The notes beneath the pieces are model-generated. The model made no database searches. It was not told where the DNA came from and saw only the letters and a program-made list of their open reading frames with translations. Both the position numbers and the translations under genes were made by a program. Source: Prillingera fragicola (taxonomy: Eukaryota; Basidiomycota; Tremellomycetes; Trichosporonales; Trichosporonaceae). From it: a stretch of DNA of 64,000 bases. Below, one piece after another: positions 45,408 to 56,643 of the stretch (the first letter of the stretch is position 1; every line of letters starts with the position of its first letter). The stretch lies in assembly GCA_002335605.1 (NCBI GenBank), contig BEDY01000001.1:4030001-4094000 (forward strand), read 5' to 3'.

Positions 45408-45728
45408 TTCGCCGACGATATGGAAGGGCAATAGAAGCCAAGTCACAGTCGGGCTCGTTTCGAGTGTGTATGAATAAAGTTAATGAGGCGCTTCCATGAT
45501 GCAGTTGCAAGATACTGACCATGTGCCACCCTTCTGCCACTATCATTGCGATTCCTATCGGCGGGAGGAGACGCACACATATTAAGACATACAACTATGC
45601 AGTACGACGCGCTCCTCGTATCAAGATGTCGTCCCCTTATCCTCAGAAACAGCCACGCTCTGTAACGCCCCAGCTAACATGGCAACGTGTCCGCCCCCTG
45701 GCTCACGGATCGGGACTGCGGCGCACTG

Positions 45729-46692
45729 TCAGCTCAATATCAATCGCGTAGGAGTTGGCCTCGCACCTTGTTCGGTAGCTGGAGCAGTGTACACAATAGG
45801 CACAACGGTATAGGTCTCGTCGGCCTCCCATGGTCTGAAGCGGGTGCTGTCCGAGATGATGGAGCAGCTTGTGATGCCACCCCCCGTTGGCATGTAGGAG
45901 GATGGCGGGTTCTGGATTCCGTCAGCAATAATCTCAGCAGTGGTGGTTCAGGCACAATGCGAAGGTGCACTGTCTTCAGAGGGGTACATACCATGCCAGG
46001 AAACGCGGTACTTGTGACGGAGGGCAGTCGTTGCGTGCGTGCTCCCGGCACTGAGAGCATGGACGATGAAGGAGGAAGTGGTGAGTGGCAATCTCTTCGC
46101 CACTGATGCTGTTTTAAAGCGGGCGCCACAAGGAGGAGGGGCATCGCTCCGTGGACTTCACAGTGCCGAGCACCGGGCAGCCAGAGTTCTGGACAAGTGC
46201 ACAGATCATCGCGGTGGATGGGATGGTGACGCAGAGTGCGCAGTTGGGTGGGCAATGGGCCATGGGTCTGGACCACGCACACACTGTCGTACGTCGAAAA
46301 CGTCGAAAACGTGAGGCCCCTCGTCAGACAGACGGGAACCGATGCAGTGAAGATCTTTGAAACATCTGCGCTGTGAAGTCAGTGTGTGCGTCACGAAGCT
46401 CTGGGATAGACAGTGGACAGTCGATCTCTGAGAAGGAACATATGTGTGTGCGAGTGTCGCCACAGTGGGGCTCGATGGGATCTACAAAGCGCAGAGTGGC
46501 GCCGCAAGGTGTTACTCTGCTTATCGCCTCTCGTTTGTATCTTTGCTGTTCACTCGTACAGTAAGGCACATTTCAAAGACCCTGGGAAGAATGCATGCAT
46601 CGTGTACCCAGACAGATGGAACATGGTCGACAACTCGGTCACATCGTGGAAGCTGGCGACGTTGGGAACAGGGGGTGCTGAGGGGGCGGGGC
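45729..46692 (-). CDS. Unresolved multi-exon gene, probable
   Basis: A likely terminal exon at 45729-45932 (68 codons with stop) reads ADGIQNPPSSYMPTGGG and continues TVVPIVYTAP. It is preceded by a good acceptor and, across an intron 45933-45991, by an exon ending SVTSTAFPGM at 45992. Further upstream, protein-like frames occur near 46330-46500 (IDCPLSIPELRDAHTDF) and 46620-46692 (PNVASFHDVTELSTMFHLSG) behind good acceptors. I could not find one set of donors that joins them all in phase, so the gene model is left open. It may be continuous with the proline-rich frame upstream. No family recognised. Confidence 0.3.
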
Positions 46693-46724
46693 TATGATAG
46701 TCAGCAACAGCTCGCAACTATAAC

Positions 46725-47558
46725 TCAACGGGGAAGACTCTTGTTCTTCGGAGCACCGAGGGGAGTGGGCACAGGAATAGGAAACGGCATGGGAGCGGGT
46801 TGCAGTCCGGATGGAACAGTTGGCGGTTTGGAGGCCTTGTCTGCAGCAGGGGGCAAAGATGGGACACCACTGAACTGGACCTTCTTCGTTGAAGGAGGCT
46901 TGGGTCCGGCTGGTGATGTCTTCGGGTTGGGTGATGCTGGACCTCCCGGCTTGGTCTGAGGAGGAGTAGGAAGAGGACTTTTTGCCTGAGGCGGAGGGGG
47001 AACCGGCTCAACCTCAGAAGGCTTTGTGGTGGTAGGTGTCGCTGGCGAGGTTGGCTTCGATGGTGCAAGTGCAGGCTCTGTCGGCTGGGCGGGAGGGGCT
47101 TGATTTGGTGGGACAGGCAAAGTACGCCTGGGTTCAGCAGCCATAGGAGGTGCTGGTATAGGTTGAGGGGCTGGCTGGCCAGGATTGAACGGCGCCGTTG
47201 TTCCAGGCAGTTTATCGACAGCCTTGGGCGAAGGGATTGACGTGGGTGCCTTGGGAGTGGCTGGCTTGTCAATTGAGGGTTTGTCGAATGCCTTGTCTGC
47301 TGGCATGGGATCAGGAGCCTTGTCCGCGGGCTTTGGATCAGGAGGGTTTCCAAGAGCTTTCATGGCTGACTTGGGAACTGCCGCAGCTGGAGCTGGAGTG
47401 CTAGGCTTGTTTAGCTGCGGCCACTCAGTCCAAGGTTTTGGAATCTTCTCCAACGCGGCTAGTTCTTCAGGTGTGAGCACACCTGGGGTAACCTGCAGTG
47501 TCAGAACTGGAGATGAAGCGAAGCCCACGATAGTTTCTAGAGAGGCAGCCCCACCCAT
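46725..47558 (-). CDS. Proline-rich protein of unknown function
   Basis: An open frame of 277 codons from the first ATG (47558). The N-terminal 60 residues are non-repetitive (SLETIVGFASSPVLTLQ, TPEELAALEKIPKPWTEWPQL). The rest is Pro/Ala/Lys/Ser-rich with repeated DKAPDP, DKPSIDKP and PTPPQTKPGG-like units, then ends basic (GAPKNKSLPR). Such composition fits a disordered scaffold or wall-associated linker. The frame stays open upstream of the first ATG and a strong acceptor (46693) lies just past the stop, so this may be one exon of a longer gene. Confidence 0.5.
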   Translation of the reverse strand: MGGAASLETIVGFASSPVLTLQVTPGVLTPEELAALEKIPKPWTEWPQLNKPSTPAPAAAVPKSAMKALGNPPDPKPADKAPDPMPADKAFDKPSIDKPATPKAPTSIPSPKAVDKLPGTTAPFNPGQPAPQPIPAPPMAAEPRRTLPVPPNQAPPAQPTEPALAPSKPTSPATPTTTKPSEVEPVPPPPQAKSPLPTPPQTKPGGPASPNPKTSPAGPKPPSTKKVQFSGVPSLPPAADKASKPPTVPSGLQPAPMPFPIPVPTPLGAPKNKSLPR

Positions 47559-47781
47559 GCTGGGAGTCAAAGAAGGTGGCAGAGGAACTGGGCAGACTGC
47601 GTTGGCTCTCTGTGATTAGCGATTGAGAGAGTGCGATGATGAGTGCAAGAAAGAAATCGGGCACGAGCTGTGCAGTGTTTACCTGTTTATCTCGTTCAGA
47701 AGTGGTCTGTGCGTCACGGTGATCAAGTTCCGGTCATAGCTTGCATCGCAGCCTTTTACGCCTACTATATCCGCTCCATAA

Positions 47782-50664
47782 TCACTCGCGTCCAAGCGCA
47801 TCAGCCCAAACTCGCTTGACCATACTCTCGGCCCTAGCCTCGAGGCTATCATCTCCGTCACGCGAGGGGAGAGTGGCGAGCACACTACCCTCGATTCCAT
47901 CGGCGAGAGGCTCAATGTGTGCTGCGTAGCCACGCACAAACTCGCGGTACCAGCCCCAGCGAGCGCGCATGGGCCAGGCGCCGACCTCTCCAGAGTCGAG
48001 GAGAGCGAGCACGGACTTGAGGCCATTGCCGACATCCTCGCCATCTTCAACCTCGACATAAGCCCAGGGCAGGAGTGTGGTGGCAAAGTGCTTGGCAACC
48101 GCAGTGAAGACCGCGTCAAGGCGAAGAGTCTGAGTGTCGAGATTGTCCTGTGCCTCGCGAGCCTCGTGAGAGCGCTCGAGCGTAGCGTCCTCAACATCGT
48201 CATCGTCGTCACCGCCAATGCCCTCTCCACGCTCGAGGTTCTCCGCAGCACGGCGAGCACGGGCAATCTCGTCCGCCTTGTCGGCGGCCCGCAGGCGACG
48301 GCGCACAGCGACGACACGGCCAACAACCTTGTCGAGAGTCATGCGCAACATCTCCCACTTGTCACCGTCGGTCCAGCCGTCACCACTGTCGCTGGCGTTG
48401 GCATCGTCCTCGGCGAAAACCCAGTCGACGACGTCCAGCGCCTCTAGGATACCGTACTGCAGGTACTTGTCGACGGTGATTAGACGCATCTGGCTGGAGC
48501 GGCGCCAGAAAGATCCAATGGCGTCGAGGAGAACCCTCCTGGACGCAGGGTTCTGGGTGAAGTGGCGAAGCACATCGAGGTAACGCTCAGTGGCGTTGAG
48601 GAAATGCGAGAACGAACGCGAACCAAGGTGGAGAAGGGTCTCGCCAGTCATGAGCAGGAACTCGGGTGAGATTCCGTCACCGGTCTTTGCTCCTGGGAGC
48701 CCCTCAATGTACTCCTTGACGTCGTTGGCAGGCATCTTTTGCCTCATGAGGCGGTGAAGCTCCGTAGCCTCCTTATGCAGAGCGTGCTCTTTGTCCTCAT
48801 ACGGCCACACAGGGTCGGGGGCGTCTTCAGACACAACACCAGCACCCTTTTCGAGCATAGGGTCAGGGAGGGTCTGCAGGATACGGTCGTGGTAGGCAAG
48901 GCGGACCTCGAGCTCAACCAGGCGGCGCATGAAGGCGCGGCGAGGGTGAGCAGCGGGCAGCTCAAGGTCAGGAATCCACTCCTTCCACATCCACTGGAAG
49001 CCAAAGTTGGACAGGTGCAGGGCAAACCAAGCAGACGCACGCTGCGCAATCTCAACATCAAGTCCGTCGTCTCCGAGCAGGTTGAAGAGCTTGCGAACCG
49101 CACGGCCCACGGGAGGCGCAACAGTCGTGGGACTCAACTTGCAGAGCTCTGTGATGACCGAACCGTAGTAGATGGAACGGTGGGGAGCGGCAGGAAGTGT
49201 GAACAGAGTACCCAGGAGAGTACCAATGACGAGCGACTCGAGCGAATAGGTTGACTCGGATCCCTCGCCCTTGAAAGTGCCCACAGTGATATACCTCGAG
49301 ACGGAAAGGAGCAGACGAGCAGCATCCTTGCGGTTCACCTCGAAGATCGAGACCATGTCCGAGATGAGGCTACGGAGAGTCCAGCCGTTGACAGTGTCCG
49401 GTGTAGGAACAATGTCATCGGCAAACAGCCGCAAGCCACCCAACTGACCCTCGCCCGCCTGGGGGTTCTCCTCGTCGGGGTCATACATCTCCGGGGGCAT
49501 GCTGACCGACGAGATCGAGTACGGCTCACCGAAGATGGCCCCGTCAGGCAGAGCAGCGGCCTCAGCAGGACGAGGAATGACCTCTGGGGGAGCGTAGTCA
49601 GACGCACGCAGCGCATGAAGAGCTGCCAGAAGCTCTGACAATGGGTCGGCGAATGCCTCGGCTTCCTTGCCATGGGCGGGAATAGGCGCCAAGGGGTTGA
49701 TCATCTCGCGGTTGCCCCTGCGGCCAAGGACAAACACCTCAATGTTGCCGATGAGACTCTCGACATCCTCGGGCCATGCCGGGTGAAGCGCATGCGCTGA
49801 CCGCATGAGCCCCTCGCCGACGGCTCGGGCAGCACGTTCTGCACGGTCACCACCGCCTCCAACCTCGTCGAGGACAGCCAGCAGGCCCTTGTATACCTCG
49901 ACGAGGGACGTGGGGTTGACCAGACCCAGAGGGGCAAGGATGGAGAAGAACTGCAGGAGCAGCCTCGCTGACAGCCACTCGCGACCTTCGACACTAACAC
50001 GGAATGCGCGACCGAGATCCTCCAGAACCTCGCGGCCGTAGTCAACGCTGCTCATCTCGGCGCCAGCCTTGCGTTTCTCGCCAGTCTGAGGGTCTTCCTC
50101 CATCTCATCCCCCTCGGGGAGAGTGTAAGACAGATGGAGCAAGAGCGAGGCGTAGTGGTGATGCTTGAATGGCTCCTCAGTGACGCTGTCCGTCAGCGCC
50201 AATTTATCCAAATGCTCACCCATAGCGAAAGCCATCGAGCACACCCTGCTGTCCCTCGCGCCATGCGCGGCGAAGAACCTTGGCAAGACGAGGAGGGTCC
50301 TCGATCGCGTCAAAATCCTGAACATGTCAGCTCCCATCCCAGCCGCAGATGTGTGCGCACCTCATCATCCGCAAACTTGACGATGGACTTGCGCATTCGC
50401 ACCGCAGTCGTCTCGGGGGCTGTCCGGCCACCACCGTGACCACCACCACCACCTCGTGGTCCACGTCCGCGGTCGTCTGGCGCGTCAGCTTGGAACAGCT
50501 CTCCATGTCGACTCACTGCGCCTTCCTCGGCCACCACCACCGTAACCTCCTCCGTATCCACCGCCCCCTCCGCCGTGACCACCGCCACCGCCGTAGCCAC
50601 CGCCACCACCACCGCCACCATATCCTCCGCCGTATCCGCCTCCGTATCCGTTCTGGAAGCTCAT
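47782..50664 (-). CDS. Nuclear cap-binding complex 80-kDa subunit (CBP80/NCBP1) with Gly-rich N-terminus
   Basis: Four exons: 50517-50664, 50361-50476, 50220-50317, 47782-50185; 921 aa. The core matches CBP80: MRKSIVKFADDE, FRYGVTEEPFKHHHYASLLLHLS (MIF4G-like repeat 1), later NRKDAARLLLS and FALHLSNFGFQWMWKEW (repeat 2), and a C-terminal repeat ending EFVRGYAAHIEPLADG. CBP80 pairs with CBP20 on the 5' cap of nuclear transcripts for splicing, export and the first round of translation. The first about 85 residues are an unusual low-complexity block of GGGYGG and RGRGPRGGGGG repeats with a few basic residues, coded by exons 1 and 2. Exon 3 placement is fixed by restoring DFDAIEDPPRLAKVLRRAWREG. 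Domain calls are firm; role of the Gly-rich block is open. Confidence 0.93.
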
Positions 50665-50888
50665 GATGTTTTGTAGAGTGGAGGGTTGTGACAGAGGTGA
50701 GAGATTGAACATTGGATCGCACTTTGTGGACAACCAGCCAGGAACGGGATGACGGAACCAAATCACAATATTTCTGGCAATTGTTATTGCCCTCCCCCAG
50801 CCATGTCCATTTATGACTTGCTCGACGACTCTCTAAACCAACCTTGCACGACCTCGACAGTGGTTCAGCAGCAGCGCATCTTGAAGGA

Positions 50889-51826
50889 ATGGGTCCTAAA
50901 GCTACTGTTCCAGTTTGTGGAGTTTGCAACTCGCAGCCATCGAAATACCGCTGTTCAGCGTGTCCAACTCGATAGTGAGTATGGCGCAGCGCGACTCTCG
51001 ATGCTGACCCGTCTTAGCTGCTCAGTGGCCTGCTACAAGACACACAAGCGTGGGTTATTAGCCACTGACTCATACTGACCGTGACAGAGGACTCATGCGA
51101 GGCTAGTACCTCAGCAGCAGCTAGAGCACCTGCACCACAACTCGGCCCGGAGACCTCCACCGAGCAGGTCACGACTACCCCTGCTCCCGATGCTGCTACC
51201 CAGGCAGAATCTACACACCTCCGCTCGCTCACCTCACTCAAGTGGCCACCAGAGCCCGACGCAAGCGTCTTCACAGACCCATTGAAGCGGGACGACCCAA
51301 AGCCCCTGCGGCATGCCGAGTTGGAGCGTATCGGTGAGCAATCCAGTACCTCCATTGTACGGTACTGACAGTCTCAGCGACGTCGACAGCTCTGCGTACA
51401 TTACTTGCCAACCCCGTACTTCCACCACTCCTTCGCGCACTCGACTCCCTTCCAACAGCCAACGCACGACACCAGGCCCTCGCGCGTGTGCTCGGGGTAG
51501 ACAGGGACTCACTGGCACGCCCAGCAGCATCAGCATTCATATCGCGCGACTCTCCGCCGCCACTCGAGGATCTGCTGGGTGCAGCTACTGGGTCGGATGC
51601 ACCTATCACGGCTGGAAGTGTGGGTGACGCCGCTATGGGCAGTGGAGGAAGGGACGACTGGGGCGCCAATGGCTGGTGGCTCGGCCAAGGTGTGGCCAAG
51701 GTCTGGGTGGGACCTGAGGAGAGGCGACTCATGCGGTTGTGGGCTGGGTCCGTCGTTGGTGCGATCGATGACAAAGAAGAGGGAGAGGGAGCATGGGGGG
51801 AGGGCGGACTTGCTTGGGAGGTATAG
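50889..51826 (+). CDS. HIT zinc-finger protein, ZNHIT3/Hit1-like
   Basis: Four exons: 50889-50974, 51018-51049 (32 nt), 51088-51333, 51378-51826; 270 aa. The N-terminus carries the HIT-type zinc finger CGVCNSQPSKYRCSACPTRYCSVACYKTHK (residues 10-39), with the eight Cys/His ligands of the family complete. The remainder has Pro/Thr-rich linker, a helical part (LRTLLANPVLPPLLRALDSLP) and a C-terminal KVWVGPEERRLMRLW. Hit1/ZNHIT3 proteins help assemble box C/D snoRNPs with Rsa1/NUFIP1; the C-terminal helices fit that, but ZNHIT3 over other HIT proteins is a judgement from layout. Head-to-head with CBP80 (224 bp between starts). Confidence 0.85.
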
Positions 51827-51988
51827 AGCATTGCACCCAAACATATTCTAGAAATCAAACAGTGCATAATCGCCCGTCTGCGCGACATGCGGCGCCAGTT
51901 GTAGCATTAATCATGTCATGCAATTTCATCCGTGCATCTATCGGTGTACAGTCGTGAAGGTATGCTGTGCCCCGCCATAAGAAAGCTA

Positions 51989-54900
51989 TTACGCCCGAGG
52001 AGAGTTGGACGGCGAGAAGAACCACGACTCTGGAGCTAGTTAGTATTGATCATGTCGCGGCGGGGTTGTACTCACGGCGCTTTGCGCTCGCAGCGCTCTC
52101 GTCCTGGAGACGCGAGATGGTGCTGCTGAACACACTTGGGGGCTGGCCAGCTGGTGCACCACCACCACCGCCGCGGAGGGGCTTGGCGATACGTGCACCA
52201 TGGTTGAAGGCGCTCTGTTGCTGGGCCTGAACCTCGGCAAGGCGCTGGCGGACAGCCTCAATTTGCTGCTCGTAGCGCTGATTCTTCTGGGCCAGGCGCG
52301 CGTCGGCATCGTTGAGGAGCTGCTCAAGGTTCTGGATACGCTCGTTGCGGGTAAGGAGCTTGCGCTCCGCAACGCCGACCTCCTTCTTGAGCACAGTGTT
52401 CTGCTCAACAAGCTGCTTCTGAACGCCGTTGAGAGCCTCCAGGTTGTGCTCGAGGAACTCGAGCTTGCGCTGCTGCGCACGCGAGTTGGCACTGCGGGCA
52501 ATAACCTTGTACTGCTCGCGGACCTCGTCGAGCTGCATCTCGAGTTCAACGACCTTCTCGCAGCGGTTCTGGAGATCCTTCATCAAGCTCTTCTTGATGA
52601 TCTCAAACTCGGCGTACTGGATCTCGTGGTGCTGGCGGTTGCGCTCGAGTTCGCGAGCGGCATTGGCAAAGCTCTCGCTGTCCTCGCTACCAGCTGAAGT
52701 GGCCTGGAGAGCACGGTTGAGCTCCTCATTCGAAAGCTTGTACGACTCGATGGTGCCCTGCAGCCTGCGGACCTCGGCGGCACGGCCCTCGGCGCGGTCC
52801 GTGAGCTCGCGGATCTCGCCGCGCAGCATCTCCTCCTGGGCGGCATACTTGGCCGCGTACTGCGACTTGACGTCCTCGAATGCCATGGCAGAGCCAGACT
52901 TCTCCAAAAGCTGGTCGTAGGCAATGTCGCGCTTTGTGAGGAGCTGCTCAATCTCCTTGTGGCGTTTGTTGGCCATGTCGGACTCGTCCTGGGTGAGGCG
53001 CAGGCGTTCCTGCAGGTCGCGAACGTGCTCCTGGTTCTCGACAAGGCTTGCGCGGATAAGTTCGCGAGCTTGGCTGTTGAGCTCCTGGGTCTCACCAGAG
53101 CTGCCACCCGTTGACTCGAGCTGCTTGAGCACTTTGCGGAGCTCCTCGCTCGACGCAGACATTTGGCTACCGCCCATGTCGATCTTGGACATCATCTCGT
53201 TGAGCATCTCCTGCTTGCGCTTCTCCTTCTCCTCCTCCTTCTCGCGCGACTGGAGCTTCTTGAGCTCCTCGATCTCGGCCTTCTGCTCGTCGATGTCTCG
53301 CTGCAGTTCGGTGACCTTCTCCTTGTACTGGTCGAGGGTGATGGACGCGTCCTTGGACTCGGTCTCAAAGCGAGCGTTCGAGATGCGCAGCTCAGACAGC
53401 TCAGAGGTCATGCTCTTGCTCTCGGTGACCATGAGGTCATGCTGCGACCTGATGTCCTCGAGCTCCTCCTGGAGCACAGCCAGCTGCTTCTCGCGAGCAG
53501 CCAAAGCACCTTCCTTCTCGGAAAGCTGGTCGCTGAGCTCGTTCTCGCGGCGCAGGAACTCTTCCTTCTCGTCCTTGTCCAACGTGGCACCAAACGGCGT
53601 AGGAGTGTCGGCCCTGCTGTCCGTGCCGGAGACTGCTGGGGTAGGACTCGCGGTGGTAAGCTTGCGGGCCGCTGGAGGGGCCGTTCCGGCAGCACCAGGT
53701 ATAGCCCAGTTGGACTGCTCAACCTTGCCACCTGCACGCCACACCTTGACCTCCTCCTCGAGGCTGGCAGCGTACTGCCGCACCATGGCGAGTTCGGCAG
53801 TAGTCTTCTTGAGCATAGCCTTGAGCTCGGCGGGGGACATCTCGACGTTGACTCGTGCCTTGTTCTTGATCGACTTGGCACGCATACCGAAACGAAGTGT
53901 TGACAGTGTCTCTGCCTCGTTGAAAGATGCCGGCGAACAGTTGATAATGAGTGTAGTGCGCGAGTTACCACCAAGTGACTCTTGCAGGATACGAGTGAGC
54001 TTCGAGTCACGGTAGGGAATGTGGGTAGACTGCATGTTAGCGCTCTCAACTGAAGGTGGTACCCACCTTTCCATCCGTGAGACTGTTGATGACCATTCCG
54101 AGTGCTGACAGACTCTTGTTGATCTTCTTGGCCTCCTCAAGAGTCTGACCTGATGCTCCCGTCTTGCCGACCTTTTCGGAACCAGCCAAGTCGACAAGGT
54201 AGAGGTTACCCGACTTTTGGCTGCCGGTCTCGGTGTTGCGCTGGTGAATGCCGATCACGAAGATCGAGTGTGAACGTGACGATTCGGCATTCATGTTGGT
54301 CGACGAGACAGCACGGCTTGAGCCACCAGCCTTCATGACCTCGTATACCTCGTTCTCTGATCCGACGTAAACGTCGGTGAGACCCTTGACGTACACGCCA
54401 CGAGCCTTGTCCTCGTGGATCGAAAGGTTGTCGTGTGAGGCTGCAGGATGAGCGTCACGTTTACCATGACCCTCCAGACTTACGAGCAAGCAAGTCCTTG
54501 ATCTTCTCCATGTAAATTTCCATGTAGCTGACCTTGACAGTGTATTCAATGTTGCTGTCGGCGCTGAGAATGGAAGCAAAGATCTGCTCAGTGATACGGG
54601 GGATAAGACCTTTCAACTCTGGGTTCTCGATGTCGGCACCCATCATCGCTGTGTGTGTCAGCTGCAGTCCTACCTGTCCACAGTTGCCAACCTACTAAAC
54701 GTCTTTCCCGAACCGGTCTGACCGTAACAGAACAGAGTTCCATTGAAACCGGCCATGACATCTGTACTGGTCAGCTCGTGATTCCGCTTGGCCACGCACC
54801 CTCAACAATGCCCTTGACTCCGAAATCGAAGATGTCTTCCTGTCCGGCAGTCGTGTCAAACACGCGGTCAAACGAGAAACCTGCGCATCAGTCCTGCTGC

Positions 54901-55264
54901 CGAATCTCGCAAGCAGCCAGCCTCGCCGCCACCCGCGCACGCACCATCCTTCTCGGGGCCAGCTGAGTTTGTCAATACGAAGCTCTGTCACACCCCGGTA
55001 AGACTCACCCAGCGATTGTGCATTCTTCATTAGCACCGCAAGGCTGTCGTCGGTAATGTCAACGCATTTCTCAGACCTGTGGTCGATTTCCATCCGGTTC
55101 ATCGGACGGAATCTGAGAGCAAGGTGTCAGTGCCATTTCGTGCTGCACTCCCCGCCACACAGGCAGAGGAAGAGATGCTGCTCACCGACACACGACCTGT
55201 AGCGTCAGCGATATGCACCAGTAGTATATGATGAGCTACTTGCCTTGATATTGTTCCCCGACAT
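51989..55264 (-). CDS. Kinesin-1 heavy chain (conventional kinesin)
   Basis: Ten exons: 55244-55264, 55186-55196 (11 nt), 55009-55112, 54945-54962 (18 nt), 54800-54880, 54696-54761, 54484-54648, 54067-54440, 52076-54029, 51989-52035; 946 aa. The motor domain starts MSGNNIKVVCRFRPMN, has the P-loop GQTGSGKT, switch [12 protein letters not shown], switch II DLAGSE and the neck region. A long coiled coil spans about residues 390-890 with a Pro/Thr hinge near 400-450, and the tail ends KRPPESWFF. The tail segment with RLQDESAA before it resembles fungal kinesin-1. It carries vesicles towards microtubule plus ends. The first intron begins with GC rather than GT (AAG|GCAAGT), and the exon 2 start restores IKVVCRF. 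Convergent with the HIT-finger gene (162 bp between stops). Confidence 0.94.
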
Positions 55265-55785
55265 GCTGGGCACTGGTGGTGTGTCCTTGTAACGGGAGGG
55301 AAGGAGGCCGCCTGTGCGGACGCTGTAGAGACTGTTGCCTCTCCACGAGAAGAGCGCCTGGGGTGTTGCGTGCGCTAGTAGACGCTGTGGTTTGGACGGC
55401 TGGGTGTTGTGGTAAAGGCTAGCCTATGTGTGCTTCACAAGATGTTGACGGATGAGAGAAGCAGGATAGTGATTGTTGGGTTGTCTGTCCCGTCCACCAC
55501 TGGCCGCTTGTCCATCGACGTGACGGTTCAGGCGCGCGAGGCTGTACCGCGTTCGATCAAGACCACGTGATCTCATTGTTTACAAGGGACCGCACTTTCT
55601 AATCCATTTAATATTCTTTGCTAATCATTAGCCAGAATGCTCTAATTGCCAAAGTCGTCCCATTCAACGACTTGCTCCGACATCTTGCTTCGACATTTTC
55701 AGCCCACTACCTACGTGTTTCTCAAGCTACCACCAGCAACTCTGCAAGCTCCGGCTCTCGAACACAGCACCTGAACCAATCAGTC

Positions 55786-56643
55786 ATGTCGCGCGCAGCC
55801 AAGGCGTTCTTTGGCGGATCCATGGTCTTCATGGTCGGCACTGTTTACGGCGTCCACTGGATGCAGCAGAAGGAATCGGAGGTGAGTGTGCCTCTTCGTC
55901 ACCCTGCTTTGCAACGCGTTACTGTCGCGTCTTGGGAGCTCTGGGAAGAACCGTCATGAGGCTGCTGGGTCTCTGGCTGTCCTCGCCAACGTGGAAGTTG
56001 TGCGCCGAGTGCAATCCAACTTGGGCTACATTCCGCCTCCACTCCTCCACATGGGCACTAGACGTTGCTGCCGATGCAGTGCATCAGGCGGCGCAAGAGA
56101 CGCCGGCGAGCTTCTCACGGCTTTGCTCTCGTCATCACAAAAGCCATCTGCTCAGCGAGAATGGACGGGAAGAAGTCTGTCGCTGCCCCTCGGCAGTTCC
56201 GGCCCGAACCATCACTTGGTCGCCTAGGTCATCATGTCTCTCCTTCCCTTCCTCGTCTTGGACCATGAGCGGTCTAGGGTTGTAGTCCCACGCACAATAC
56301 CGTTCCCCGGCTTCCTCCACGCCGTCCTGTCGCCTGACCACTCCAAACCCAACTGACGCCTCAGAACATGTATCTCGGCGTCCTGCGCGACGACGAGCGC
56401 GTGCGCGAAAAGGCCCTGAAAAAGGTCGTGCAGCCCACAGCAGTCGTGGACGACGACTGCGCTACCTGCGTCATCAGCCCGCCGCCGCAGCTGCTCGAAG
56501 CGCAGACCAAGGAGGCTAGGGCGGCCGAGCGTGCCGCCCGCGCGGCAGAGTATGAGGCACAAAAGGGATTGCAGAAGCGGATCGAGGCCGAGCTCGCTGC
56601 GGCTGCTGCTGCTAGGCCGGCGGCTGAGAAGCGGTTGGTGTAG
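55786..56643 (+). CDS. PET117: Pet117-like cytochrome c oxidase assembly factor
   Basis: Two exons (55786-55881, 56365-56643), 124 aa. Exon 1 gives a single membrane-spanning start MSRAAKAFFGGSMVFMVGTVYGVHWMQQ; exon 2 opens NMYLGVLRDDERVREKAL, the diagnostic Pet117 segment. The C-terminal Ala/Glu-rich helix and PAAEKRLV end lengthen it relative to the about 100-residue family standard. Pet117 works with Cox15 in heme A synthesis for Cox1 at the mitochondrial inner membrane. The intron (55882-56364) is 483 nt, the longest in the window; it holds no obvious exon or snoRNA box pair that I can see. An upstream in-frame Met exists (55618 frame) but would add residues before a good N-terminal anchor. 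Confidence 0.82.
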
